Positions 1 to 5,619 of a DNA stretch of 17,383 nt are shown in pieces. The number at the start of each line of letters is the position of its first letter. The stretch's first letter is position 1. The position numbers and the translations under genes are program-made. This DNA is from Desulfobacterales bacterium (GTDB lineage: Bacteria; Desulfobacterota; Desulfobacteria; Desulfobacterales; UBA2174_A), in contig JALOPD010000066.1 in the NCBI GenBank assembly GCA_025454075.1, positions 1 through 17,383 on the forward strand. The letters run 5' to 3'. The notes below the pieces were generated by a model that saw nothing but the letters and a program-made list of their open reading frames with translations, had not been told where the DNA came from and made no database searches.

Positions 1-41
1 TCGTGCTCCTGTTTGTTGTCGGTCTGATCAAACGAACCTGA
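1..41 (+). CDS. C-terminal end of a probable membrane protein (partial, off left edge)
   Basis: The third reading frame from base 3 reads VLLFVVGLIKRT and then a TGA stop at 39-41. A hydrophobic run closed by a short basic tail is what the last transmembrane helix of a permease or transporter usually looks like, and the next gene follows on the same strand 80 nt later. Only 12 residues are visible, so the family cannot be named and the call could be chance. The gene, if real, begins outside the window. Confidence 0.35.
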   Translation, partial: VLLFVVGLIKRT

Positions 42-121
42 TTTACCAAGCAGGAAGCAATCAAAAAGTACGAAGTGCCGGATTCCCAGCGCTGACCTCA
101 AATCAGGAAAGGGTTCACACC

Positions 122-748
122 ATGAACAAGCCCTATATCCGCCTTGACAGGAATAACGCCGCCGTTTTGTTGGTCGATCATCAAACGGGTTTACTGTCCC
201 TCGTGCGCGACATCGACCCGGACAAGTTCAAGAACAACGTCCTTGCCCTGGCCGACCTGGCCAAGTATTTCAAACTGCCGACCATTCTGACGACGAGTTT
301 TGAGGATGGCCCGAACGGACCGTTGGTACCGGAGCTCAAGGAAATCTTCCCAAAGGCGCCCTATATTGCCCGCCCCGGTAATATCAACGCCTGGGACAAT
401 GAAGAGTTCGTGAAAGCCGTGAAAGCGACCGGCAGGAAGCAGTTGATCATCGCCGGTGTGGTGACCGAGGTGTGTGTCGCCTTCCCGGCATTGTCGGCCC
501 TGGAGGAAGGCTTCGATGTCTTTGTCGTTACCGACGCCTCGGGGACCTTCAACGAGGTGACCCGGCATTCAGCCTGGGGTCGCATGTCGGCCGCCGGAGC
601 CCAACTGATGACCTGGTTCGCCATGGCCTGCGAACTGCATCGGGATTGGCGCAACGATATCGAGGGACTGGGCACGCTGTTCTCCAACCATATCCCCGAC
701 TATCGCAACCTGATAACCAGCTACGCGACCCTCAAGGCGGGCAAGTAA
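122..748 (+). CDS. ycaC: YcaC-type isochorismatase-family hydrolase
   Basis: A 208-residue cytoplasmic alpha/beta cysteine hydrolase of the isochorismatase-like family. The N-terminal strand ends in LLVDHQTG with the family aspartate at D19. The nucleophile region is AGVVTEVCVAFPA with C118, and TYpical YcaC spacing is kept throughout: RPGNINAWDNEEF at 84-96, VTDASGTFNEVTRHSAW at 136-152, and the tail SNHIPDYRNL. D19 and C118 sit at the same numbers as the D and C of the E. coli YcaC active site; R84 lies where the third active-site residue is expected. Length equals the family norm. An AGGAAAG Shine-Dalgarno lies about 10 nt before the ATG. The physiological substrate of YcaC proteins is unknown; YcaC forms an octamer in E. 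coli. The pattern of residues resembles gamma-proteobacterial YcaC very closely (from memory), which hints at horizontal acquisition. Confidence 0.88.
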   Translation: MNKPYIRLDRNNAAVLLVDHQTGLLSLVRDIDPDKFKNNVLALADLAKYFKLPTILTTSFEDGPNGPLVPELKEIFPKAPYIARPGNINAWDNEEFVKAVKATGRKQLIIAGVVTEVCVAFPALSALEEGFDVFVVTDASGTFNEVTRHSAWGRMSAAGAQLMTWFAMACELHRDWRNDIEGLGTLFSNHIPDYRNLITSYATLKAGK

Positions 749-761
749 TAGGCAGATTTTA

Positions 762-801
762 GGGCCTGCCGTCTGGCTTCAGCACTCGGGCGGCAGGTCC
801 C
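762..801. terminator. Imperfect hairpin between convergent genes, possible weak terminator
   Basis: CCTGCCG (765-771) pairs with CGGCAGG (791-797), and outer GGG (762-764) can pair with CCC (799-801) around a single unpaired T. It lies between the ends of the YcaC-type gene and the convergent TPR pseudogene, where a bidirectional terminator would be expected. The loop is long (19 nt) and there is no T-run on either side, so it may be a Rho-dependent site or not functional. Confidence 0.3.
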
Positions 802-901
802 AGGAAACCTGAGCTATTCAAAAAGCATCCGAGCGACACCATGACCTGATCCGCGCTTGATATTTTTCGCCTTTCCTGCCCGAATCCATTTTTCGATCAC
901 C

Positions 902-2563
902 TCATCTGGTTTTTTCTGATTGCGCCGCTATCGCGGTTTTTCCCTCGCCCATGAACCGCGATGCGGTCAATTTCACGTCCGCCCGACTCCAGGCGGCATG
1001 AAATCGGCGCTCGATCAAGGCCGCTTGTTCACCCTTGCCCTGGGCGCGGAGGCTTTGCAGCAAACCGAACAAGGCCCAGCCGTTCTCGCGGTTGTGGTTG
1101 AGGTCCTGCCAGTAAACGGCTTCCGCCTCGGCGGCCCTGCCGGCGGCCAACAACACCGCCCCCAGCGACTGCCGCACCGGCACATGCCAGTCCGGCGGCT
1201 CCATGTAAATCAGGTTATCTTCAAGAAGCACCCCGCGGTGGAGCCGGGCGATAGCCTGCTCGAAATCTCCCCGCGCCGCGGCGATCTCCCCTGCCAACAC
1301 CTCGACAGCGATTTCCAGGATCGCAAGCGCGCCGTTCCGCGAAAAGGTAACTCGCAGCCCCTTCAGCGCATCCATTGCCGCGATCTGCTGCAAGTAGCCG
1401 AGCTCCCGGGACGCATCCTCCAGCCGGCCGGTGGCGGTAAAGGCCAGCCCGCGGGCGTAGTGCCAAACCCCTCTCAGAAAATGCACTTCCTGGGGCGGAG
1501 CGGGTTCCTTAAGGATCTCTGCCCATTTCCCGAACCGGGTGTAGGCGAACAGAGGGGCCACAAGAAACTGCTGCAGCAAAGGCATCGACCGCCAGGCTTC
1601 CTCCGGGATTCTGGATGCCACCTTAAGCGCTGCCTCTAGCGAATCCCGGCTGCGTCCCTCCATGCTTGTAGAATCCCACAGGAAATGGACGTTGTGCGGG
1701 TAATAGGCCAGCGGGTACACCCCCTGGGCACGACACTGGGTGATGTAGTCCTCGGTCGGCGGCAATGGCCATCTCGTTGGTTCGGCTGGCATCCGCGTAG
1801 CGTCCGAGCTGGCGGAAAATGTGCGAGGGCATATGCACCAGGTGCCCGGCTCCGGGCGCTAGCGTCAGAAGCCTTTCAGCGGCGGATTCGGCCAATTCGG
1901 GTCGTCCGACTTCAACCGTGTGAATGTAAAGATGAATGGCTCCGGGGTGGTTCGGTTGCCGGGCCAGCACGGATTCCAGCACGCGCATGATCTCAGGGTG
2001 GCAGCGTCGAGATCGTCCGGGTAACGGTTGTGCAGCGCACGCATGGCCTCGGCATATGCTCGATCGAGGGCGCCGCGGTCAGCATGCGCATCGCCGGAAT
2101 AGCGCCGGGACAAGGCCTCGATGTAGGCCTGCTCCCTTTCGGACACGCCCTTCTTCAGCGCCATCGCCCGCTGGACCAATTTGTAGGCTTGGGGCTCCGC
2201 ATCAGGGGACATTTCCATGTTGATGTTGGGACCGCCCACCCACGCCATGCCCCAATAGGCCATGGCACAAGCGGGGTCAAGGCGCGCCGCCTCGCCGAAG
2301 GAGCGGGCGGCTTCCGCATGGTTGAACCCGTATGCCAACATCAGACCCTGGTTGATGAAGAGTTGGGCATTTTTTGAAGTCGTAGTGACCGGGAAAATAT
2401 AGCTGCCCAAGTCCTGCAGCCGAGGGGCTCTTTGGTCTGCTATGGCAACCGGTGGACCGTCATGATTAGGGCCTGCCGAGACAGGCGGAATGAGACCGTT
2501 CGTCCCGACTCCGAGAGTCAGGATCACGAATAAAATAATCGAGGTATGTCGTCGAGCTTTCAT
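902..2563 (-). pseudogene. Secreted tetratricopeptide-repeat protein, broken by a deletion and a frameshift
   Basis: One gene read in three frames. The 5' part starts at an ATG at 2563 (GAGGTG Shine-Dalgarno 7 nt upstream; a longer in-frame start at 2653 would put 30 residues before the signal peptide) and encodes MKARRHTSIILFVILTLGVG, a signal peptide, then TPR-like helices such as NQGLMLAYGFNHAEAARSF. At about 1992-1996 the frame jumps from DAATL straight to EIMRVLESVLARQPNHPGA. Homologues of this family carry roughly 25-30 residues between these motifs (a W/P-rich linker ending in G-T), so an out-of-frame deletion of about 75-85 nt is inferred. At 1754-1755 one extra G/C base shifts AIAAD into the frame of EDYITQCRAQGVYPL. 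The last part runs to the TGA at 902-904 and keeps normal TPR sequence. The intact protein would have been about 575 residues. Function is unknown; it is a general TPR scaffold family. Confidence 0.85.
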
Positions 2564-2592
2564 AAACACCTCGCACGGATTTTGGAGAGTTG

Positions 2593-2811
2593 ATGGATTG
2601 GACCGATGCCTTGGCTTTCCGAAAACCGCTTGGAAGGGAATGGGACGTTCCAAATGCAGATGGAGCGAATCAACAAAATGCGATCAGCGAGAGAGAAAAT
2701 AGAAATCTAAGGTTCCACAGCGGCTTATCGGAATTGAACGCGGCTAGGACACGGAAAATTCGGATCAAGAAGATCAGAGTGCTCTATGTACCTCAGCCGA
2801 AAAAAAATTAG
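2593..2811 (+). CDS. Possible small hypothetical protein (72 aa)
   Basis: An ATG at 2593 follows GGAGAG with 5-nt spacing and opens a 72-codon frame to a TAG at 2809-2811. The product begins MDWTDALAFRKPLG and ends in a basic stretch (TRKIRIKKIRVLY). It has no signal peptide, no membrane helix and no motif I recognise. Codon use (several AGG, CGA, AAT, CAA codons) lacks the GC-rich third positions of the genes around it, which argues for a chance frame or a recently acquired or decayed fragment. It diverges from the TPR pseudogene. Confidence 0.18.
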   Translation: MDWTDALAFRKPLGREWDVPNADGANQQNAISERENRNLRFHSGLSELNAARTRKIRIKKIRVLYVPQPKKN

Positions 2812-2842
2812 TGTCAGGGTTTGAAATTTCAAGGGGGAGCGA

Positions 2843-2914
2843 ATGAATTTTTTCGTGCAAAGCGCGATTTGCCCTACCAACCCGGCTCCGGTTACGTATA
2901 TCGGCGATGAATAG
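2843..2914 (+). CDS. Possible 23-residue leader-like ORF
   Basis: AAGGGGGAG precedes an ATG at 2843 by about 4 nt, a good ribosome binding site, and the frame (MNFFVQSAICPTNPAP...) stops at a TAG at 2912-2914. No plus-strand gene follows, so it does not look like a leader peptide of anything in this window. No family recognised. It is probably a chance ORF; it is recorded because of the ribosome binding site. Confidence 0.12.
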   Translation: MNFFVQSAICPTNPAPVTYIGDE

Positions 2915-3003
2915 AATCGTCGCAAACTCTTTGATTCTTGATGGGGCTGGTTAGGTAATCGCCAGCAGACAGCTTGTCTGAAAATAGCAGGGGATCCGCA
3001 TCG

Positions 3004-3023
3004 CCAGGGGGGACCCTGGTTTT
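3004..3023 (+). terminator. Short hairpin followed by TTTT, weak plus-strand terminator candidate
   Basis: CCAGGG (3004-3009), loop GGGA, CCCTGG (3014-3019), then TTTT (3020-3023). This has the form of a small Rho-independent terminator for transcription going right, and would insulate the end of the MFS gene from read-through out of the gap. The stem has only 6 bp and the T-run only four bases, so it is weak evidence. Confidence 0.3.
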
Positions 3024-3052
3024 GACCGGCCTGAGCGGCGTGACCGTTTGGT

Positions 3053-4204
3053 TCAACCACCACGCTTTTCAATTTTGATCTTCTGCACCGCCAGCAGCGA
3101 AACGACCCCCATGGCCGCGCCCGCGAAGAAGGGGATGCGGTAATCGACCACCCAGAGCATCCCGCCGATCGCCGGCAGGAACACGGCCGCCAGGTGGTTG
3201 ATGGTGAAGCCGACGGCCATGCTCGGGGCGATGTCCTGGGGGTCCCCCACCTTCTGGAAATAGGTGCGGATGGCGATGGCGAAGGTGAAGAAAATCTGGT
3301 CGAGGATGTAGATGAACGCCACCAGCAGCTTGGAGTCCGTGGTGGCATAGGCGGTGAAAATGAAGATCACGCTCAGGTATTCCAGCGACAGCACCTTGCG
3401 CTCGCCGAACCGGATGATGCTTCTGCCCACGAGGGGGCTCAAGAAATAATTGATGCTGTTGTTGATGACGAAGAGGATCGTTACCTCCTGGACCGAGTAG
3501 TTGAACTTCTGGACCAGCAGCAGCACCGAGAACGCGATGAAGATCTGGCGCCGCGCACCGGCCATAAAGGTGAGGAAATAGAAGAGCCAGTATCGTTTTC
3601 TCAGCACCATCTGCTTGCGCTGGGGCAGGGCCTCGGGATCCGACGGGTCGCGGGTGAGGGCCCAAATCCCGGCCGATGCAATCAACCCGCCGACGATGAG
3701 ATAGACCAGGCTGAAGCTGAGGTACGACATCATCAGCCAGATCAGCAGCCCGATGCCGATGCTGGTAGCGGCGGCCAGGCTGGTGAGCCGGCCGAACACC
3801 CAGGGCGATTCGTGCTTTTTGAAATACTGCAGGGTCAGGGACATGTTGGTGGTTTCATAGTAATGAAACCCGAAGCTGCTGACGAGCGTTGTCAGGGCGA
3901 TTCCCACGAAAGAGGGGAAGAACCCGGTCGTCGCCAAGCCGACACCCAGCACCAGAATGGAAACGGCGGAGAGCCGGTGCTCGGGGATGAAACGGATGAC
4001 GAAGACCGCCAGCAGCGCCAGGAACCCCGGGATTTCGCGGATGGATTGGATCATGCCGACATGGTTGCCGCCCAGTTCGGCCACGTCCACGGCGAAGTTG
4101 TTGAAAAGGGTGGTCCAGGTCTGCAGACCCACGGTGGAACTGATGGTCAGCACAACCAGGTAAACAAACATCGGGTTGCGCTTGATGGAGTCGGTTTCAA
4201 GCAT
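3053..4204 (-). CDS. Major facilitator superfamily (MFS) transporter
   Basis: A 383-residue inner-membrane protein with about twelve hydrophobic segments. The first six lie at roughly residues 12-38, 49-75, 78-99, 102-130, 143-168 and 169-187; a short basic cytoplasmic loop (ALTRDPSDPEALPQRKQMVLRKRYW) splits the two halves; six more follow, ending at KIKIEKRGG. The N-terminal half has the loop IREIPGFLALLAVFVIRFIPEHR in the place of the MFS motif A region (TM2-TM3). The substrate cannot be told from the sequence. The start used is the ATG at 4204; no strong Shine-Dalgarno precedes it, and an internal ATG 11 codons on (MFVYL) is possible. It is transcribed away from the amidohydrolase gene across an AT-rich, palindrome-containing region that could hold its operator. 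Confidence 0.85.
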   Translation of the reverse strand: MLETDSIKRNPMFVYLVVLTISSTVGLQTWTTLFNNFAVDVAELGGNHVGMIQSIREIPGFLALLAVFVIRFIPEHRLSAVSILVLGVGLATTGFFPSFVGIALTTLVSSFGFHYYETTNMSLTLQYFKKHESPWVFGRLTSLAAATSIGIGLLIWLMMSYLSFSLVYLIVGGLIASAGIWALTRDPSDPEALPQRKQMVLRKRYWLFYFLTFMAGARRQIFIAFSVLLLVQKFNYSVQEVTILFVINNSINYFLSPLVGRSIIRFGERKVLSLEYLSVIFIFTAYATTDSKLLVAFIYILDQIFFTFAIAIRTYFQKVGDPQDIAPSMAVGFTINHLAAVFLPAIGGMLWVVDYRIPFFAGAAMGVVSLLAVQKIKIEKRGG

Positions 4205-4256
4205 GCGGGGTTACCGGTCGCATGGGTTCACTGGGACCGAAATCAAGGTTGTTCGG

Positions 4257-4266
4257 GTTCTTGAAC
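4257..4266. promoter_or_regulatory. Palindrome GTTC-TT-GAAC, possible operator half of an array
   Basis: A 10-bp palindrome lies 53 nt upstream of the MFS start codon. Its GTTC/GAAC half-sites recur in the larger palindrome at 4328-4343. The centres are 74 bp apart, near seven helical turns. A short palindrome alone is weak evidence; the shared half-site and phasing make a regulator-binding role possible. Confidence 0.25.
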
Positions 4267-4300
4267 AAGTTTTTTATATTATAATTTTAGTATGTTATAT

Positions 4301-4326
4301 AATTTTTCAGCGACAGCTGAAAAATT
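4301..4326. repeat. Perfect 11-bp inverted repeat, GACA loop
   Basis: AATTTTTCAGC (4301-4311) and GCTGAAAAATT (4316-4326) are perfect reverse complements around GACA. It can be a dyad operator for the MFS gene or form an AT-rich hairpin in RNA. No clean T-run follows on either strand, so a terminator is less likely. Its centre lies 52 bp from the palindrome at 4257 and 22 bp from the one at 4328. Confidence 0.5.
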
Positions 4327-4327
4327 G

Positions 4328-4343
4328 GTTCAAATTTTTGAAC
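4328..4343. promoter_or_regulatory. Palindrome GTTCAAA-TT-TTTGAAC, possible operator
   Basis: A perfect 7+7 bp dyad with a 2-nt centre, two bases right of the preceding inverted repeat. It carries the same GTTC/GAAC outer half-sites as 4257-4266. Such dyads in a divergent intergenic region commonly bind dimeric helix-turn-helix repressors, but no regulator gene is encoded next to it, so its partner is unknown. Confidence 0.35.
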
Positions 4344-4501
4344 TAATGTCTTTAGTAAAAAATACCATTAAAAACAACGACTTTTTCCAAAATCGAGGTT
4401 TTTGGCGTTTATATTAGTGAACGAAGCGGCCTTTGTGAAACCAGATTTCCCAGGGCGAACACAGATAAACGAGTTGGCATTTATTTTTTTATCGTGTTGA
4501 T

Positions 4502-4603
4502 TTAATATTGTTTTTTATGAAAACCCGCGGGATATGAATAAAATATTGCAGCGTTGGCAAGCAGTTTGCATATACCATAATCAAAGCCTAATAATTTCTT
4601 CAT
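4502..4603 (-). CDS. Small ORF (33 aa) with ideal Shine-Dalgarno
   Basis: On the minus strand AAGGAGG (4617-4611) is followed after 7 nt by an ATG at 4603; the frame runs 33 codons to a TAA at 4504-4502. The peptide begins MKKLLGFDYGICKLLANAA and ends in FHKKQY. It has a short basic start and a moderately hydrophobic middle with one cysteine. It could be a small membrane-associated peptide, a leader peptide, or the remnant 5' end of a longer gene whose rest was lost; about 300 nt of non-coding DNA lie between it and the MFS start. It is too short to assign a family. The Shine-Dalgarno directly abuts a 15-bp hairpin, so translation could be structure-controlled. Confidence 0.4.
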   Translation of the reverse strand: MKKLLGFDYGICKLLANAAIFYSYPAGFHKKQY

Positions 4604-4615
4604 CTGTTCTCCTCC

Positions 4616-4650
4616 TTAACGGCTAATTGGATGTTCCAGTTAGCCGTTAA
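4616..4650. repeat. 15-bp-stem hairpin with 5-nt loop beside a Shine-Dalgarno
   Basis: TTAACGGCTAA (4616-4626) pairs perfectly with TTAGCCGTTAA (4640-4650); the stem extends inward through one T-G pair and three Watson-Crick pairs to a loop ATGTT (4631-4635). On the minus strand its 3' arm runs straight into the GGAGG of the 33-aa ORF, sharing two bases. On the plus strand AAAATTTTG follows, a poor terminator tail. It may be a leader hairpin, a processing site or part of a small RNA. Confidence 0.6.
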
Positions 4651-4662
4651 AATTTTGTGCCG

Positions 4663-4708
4663 ATCATAATCAATGCCCCGCCGCTATCGGCGGGGCATTG
4701 ATTATGAT
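4663..4708. repeat. Perfect 21-bp inverted repeat hairpin, CTAT loop, upstream of amidohydrolase gene
   Basis: The arms 4663-4683 and 4688-4708 are exact reverse complements separated by CTAT. The inner 10 bp are GC-only apart from the outer junction (GCCCCGCCG against CGGCGGGGC) and the outer 11 bp are AT-rich (ATCATAATCAAT). The layout resembles a bidirectional terminator core, but the tails lack pure T-runs and no annotated gene ends here on either strand. It closes 14 nt before the ATG at 4723 and 2 nt before the GAGTGAGGAG ribosome binding region. It could therefore be an attenuator, an mRNA-stabilising 5' stem, or the end of an unannotated small RNA. Confidence 0.7.
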
Positions 4709-4722
4709 ATGAGTGAGGAGCA

Positions 4723-5562
4723 ATGATCATCGACTTTCATACCCACCTGTTCCCCGAGTCCATCTGCTCCGGCAGGGAAAGCTACTGTGAATCCGAGCCG
4801 GCCTTCGAATTGCTCTATCGATCGCCCAAATCCCGCCTGGCCGGCGCGACGGAGCTGCTCGCGGCGATGGACGAGAACGGTGTCGACCGATCCGTTGTTT
4901 TCGGCTTCCCCTGGCAGGATCCCGAGCTGTTCAAGATGCACAACGACTGCATCATGGAGGCCGTGCAGAAACACCCCGAGCGGCTGATCGGTTTCGGGTG
5001 CTTCGACCCGGGCAGCCGTGCGGCCGCCAAAGAGGCGGAGCGTTGCCTGGACGGGGGGCTGGCAGGAATCGGGGAGCTGGCTTTCTACCGGTCGGGGCTC
5101 GATGACGAAAGCCTCGCGCAGCTGGATCCCGTCATGGCCGTCTGCCGCGACCGCGGTCGGCCGGTGCTGATCCACACCAACGAGCCGGTCGGGCACGACT
5201 ACCCCGGGAAAACCCCCAACACGCTTGCCCAGATCTACCGGTTGGTCGAACGGTTTCAGGCGAACACCCTCGTTCTCGCCCACTGGGGCGGCGGCCTTTT
5301 TTTTTATAGCCTCCTGAAAAAAGAGGTCAAGGACCGGCTCAAGAACGTCTATTTCGACACGGCCGCCTCTCCATTCCTTTATGATCCGGCCATCTACCGG
5401 ATGGCGGTCGAGTTGGTCGGTGTCGAAAAAATCCTGTTCGGCAGCGACTACCCGCTGATCGAGCCGCAGCGATACTTCAAAGAGCTGGATTCCCTTCAAC
5501 TGCCCATAGAGCAGCGGGCGCAGATCTGCGGCCTGAACGCCGAACGGTTGTTGAAGACCTAG
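4723..5562 (+). CDS. Metal-dependent amidohydrolase (amidohydrolase_2 / ACMSD-like)
   Basis: A 279-residue TIM-barrel hydrolase. The visible metal and catalytic set is H6-x-H8 (DFHTH), E118 (GIGEL), H151 (LIHTN), H187 (LAHWGGG) and D242 (FGSDYP), in the order and spacing of the amidohydrolase_2 group, which includes decarboxylases such as ACMSD and lactone hydrolases. One divalent metal (often Zn or Mn) is expected. No signal peptide, so cytoplasmic. The ATG at 4723 follows GAGTGAGGAG at good spacing and DFHTH starts at residue 4, which fixes the start. The gene is followed after 57 nt by the DUF362 gene, suggesting one transcript. A perfect 21-bp hairpin ends 14 nt upstream. The substrate is not predictable; decarboxylation or hydrolysis of a small organic acid is the family range. 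Confidence 0.85.
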   Translation: MIIDFHTHLFPESICSGRESYCESEPAFELLYRSPKSRLAGATELLAAMDENGVDRSVVFGFPWQDPELFKMHNDCIMEAVQKHPERLIGFGCFDPGSRAAAKEAERCLDGGLAGIGELAFYRSGLDDESLAQLDPVMAVCRDRGRPVLIHTNEPVGHDYPGKTPNTLAQIYRLVERFQANTLVLAHWGGGLFFYSLLKKEVKDRLKNVYFDTAASPFLYDPAIYRMAVELVGVEKILFGSDYPLIEPQRYFKELDSLQLPIEQRAQICGLNAERLLKT

Positions 5563-5619
5563 CATGGATCCAACCGGATAAAAATACAGCCCCGTTCAGC
5601 AGAGAGAAGGGCCCGCCCG

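Larger units (their letters stand above)
2564..3052. other. 489-bp intergenic region with no convincing gene
   Basis: This gap separates the start of the TPR pseudogene from the end of the MFS gene, so both flanking genes point left. I see no transposase remnant, tRNA or long repeat. Two small plus-strand ORFs with Shine-Dalgarno-like leaders (2593-2811 and 2843-2914) are listed separately with low confidence. Two short hairpins lie near the MFS stop: CAGACA/TGTCTG at 2966-2980 and CCAGGG/CCCTGG at 3004-3019. Base composition is lower in GC and less codon-structured than in neighbouring genes. A promoter for the pseudogene could lie just right of 2563 but I cannot point to clear -35/-10 boxes. 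Confidence 0.5.
4205..4722. other. 518-bp AT-rich intergenic island between divergent genes
   Basis: This stretch is strikingly AT-rich against GC-rich flanks, especially 4260-4610. It holds, from left to right: three palindromes near the MFS start (4257-4266, 4301-4326, 4328-4343), about 150 bp in which I see nothing defined, a 33-codon minus-strand ORF with an excellent Shine-Dalgarno (4502-4603), a 15-bp hairpin (4616-4650) and a perfect 21-bp hairpin (4663-4708). It must contain the promoters of both divergent genes, but I cannot fix -35/-10 pairs with correct spacing; a TATAAT on minus (4278-4283) lacks a recognisable -35. Confidence 0.6.

Noticed and set aside
2725..3348. A 207-codon minus-strand frame running from the MFS gene into the gap
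   Set aside because: Its first half is an out-of-frame reading of the MFS gene (serine/proline/arginine-rich) and its second half is non-coding gap; no ribosome binding site.
4278..4283. TATAAT on the minus strand as the -10 box of the MFS promoter
   Set aside because: No acceptable -35 lies 16-18 nt upstream, and such hexamers are expected by chance in DNA this AT-rich.
4205..4722. The AT-rich island as a CRISPR, retron or phage attachment remnant
   Set aside because: No direct repeats with regular spacers, no reverse transcriptase, integrase or tRNA end is present nearby; only inverted repeats are seen.
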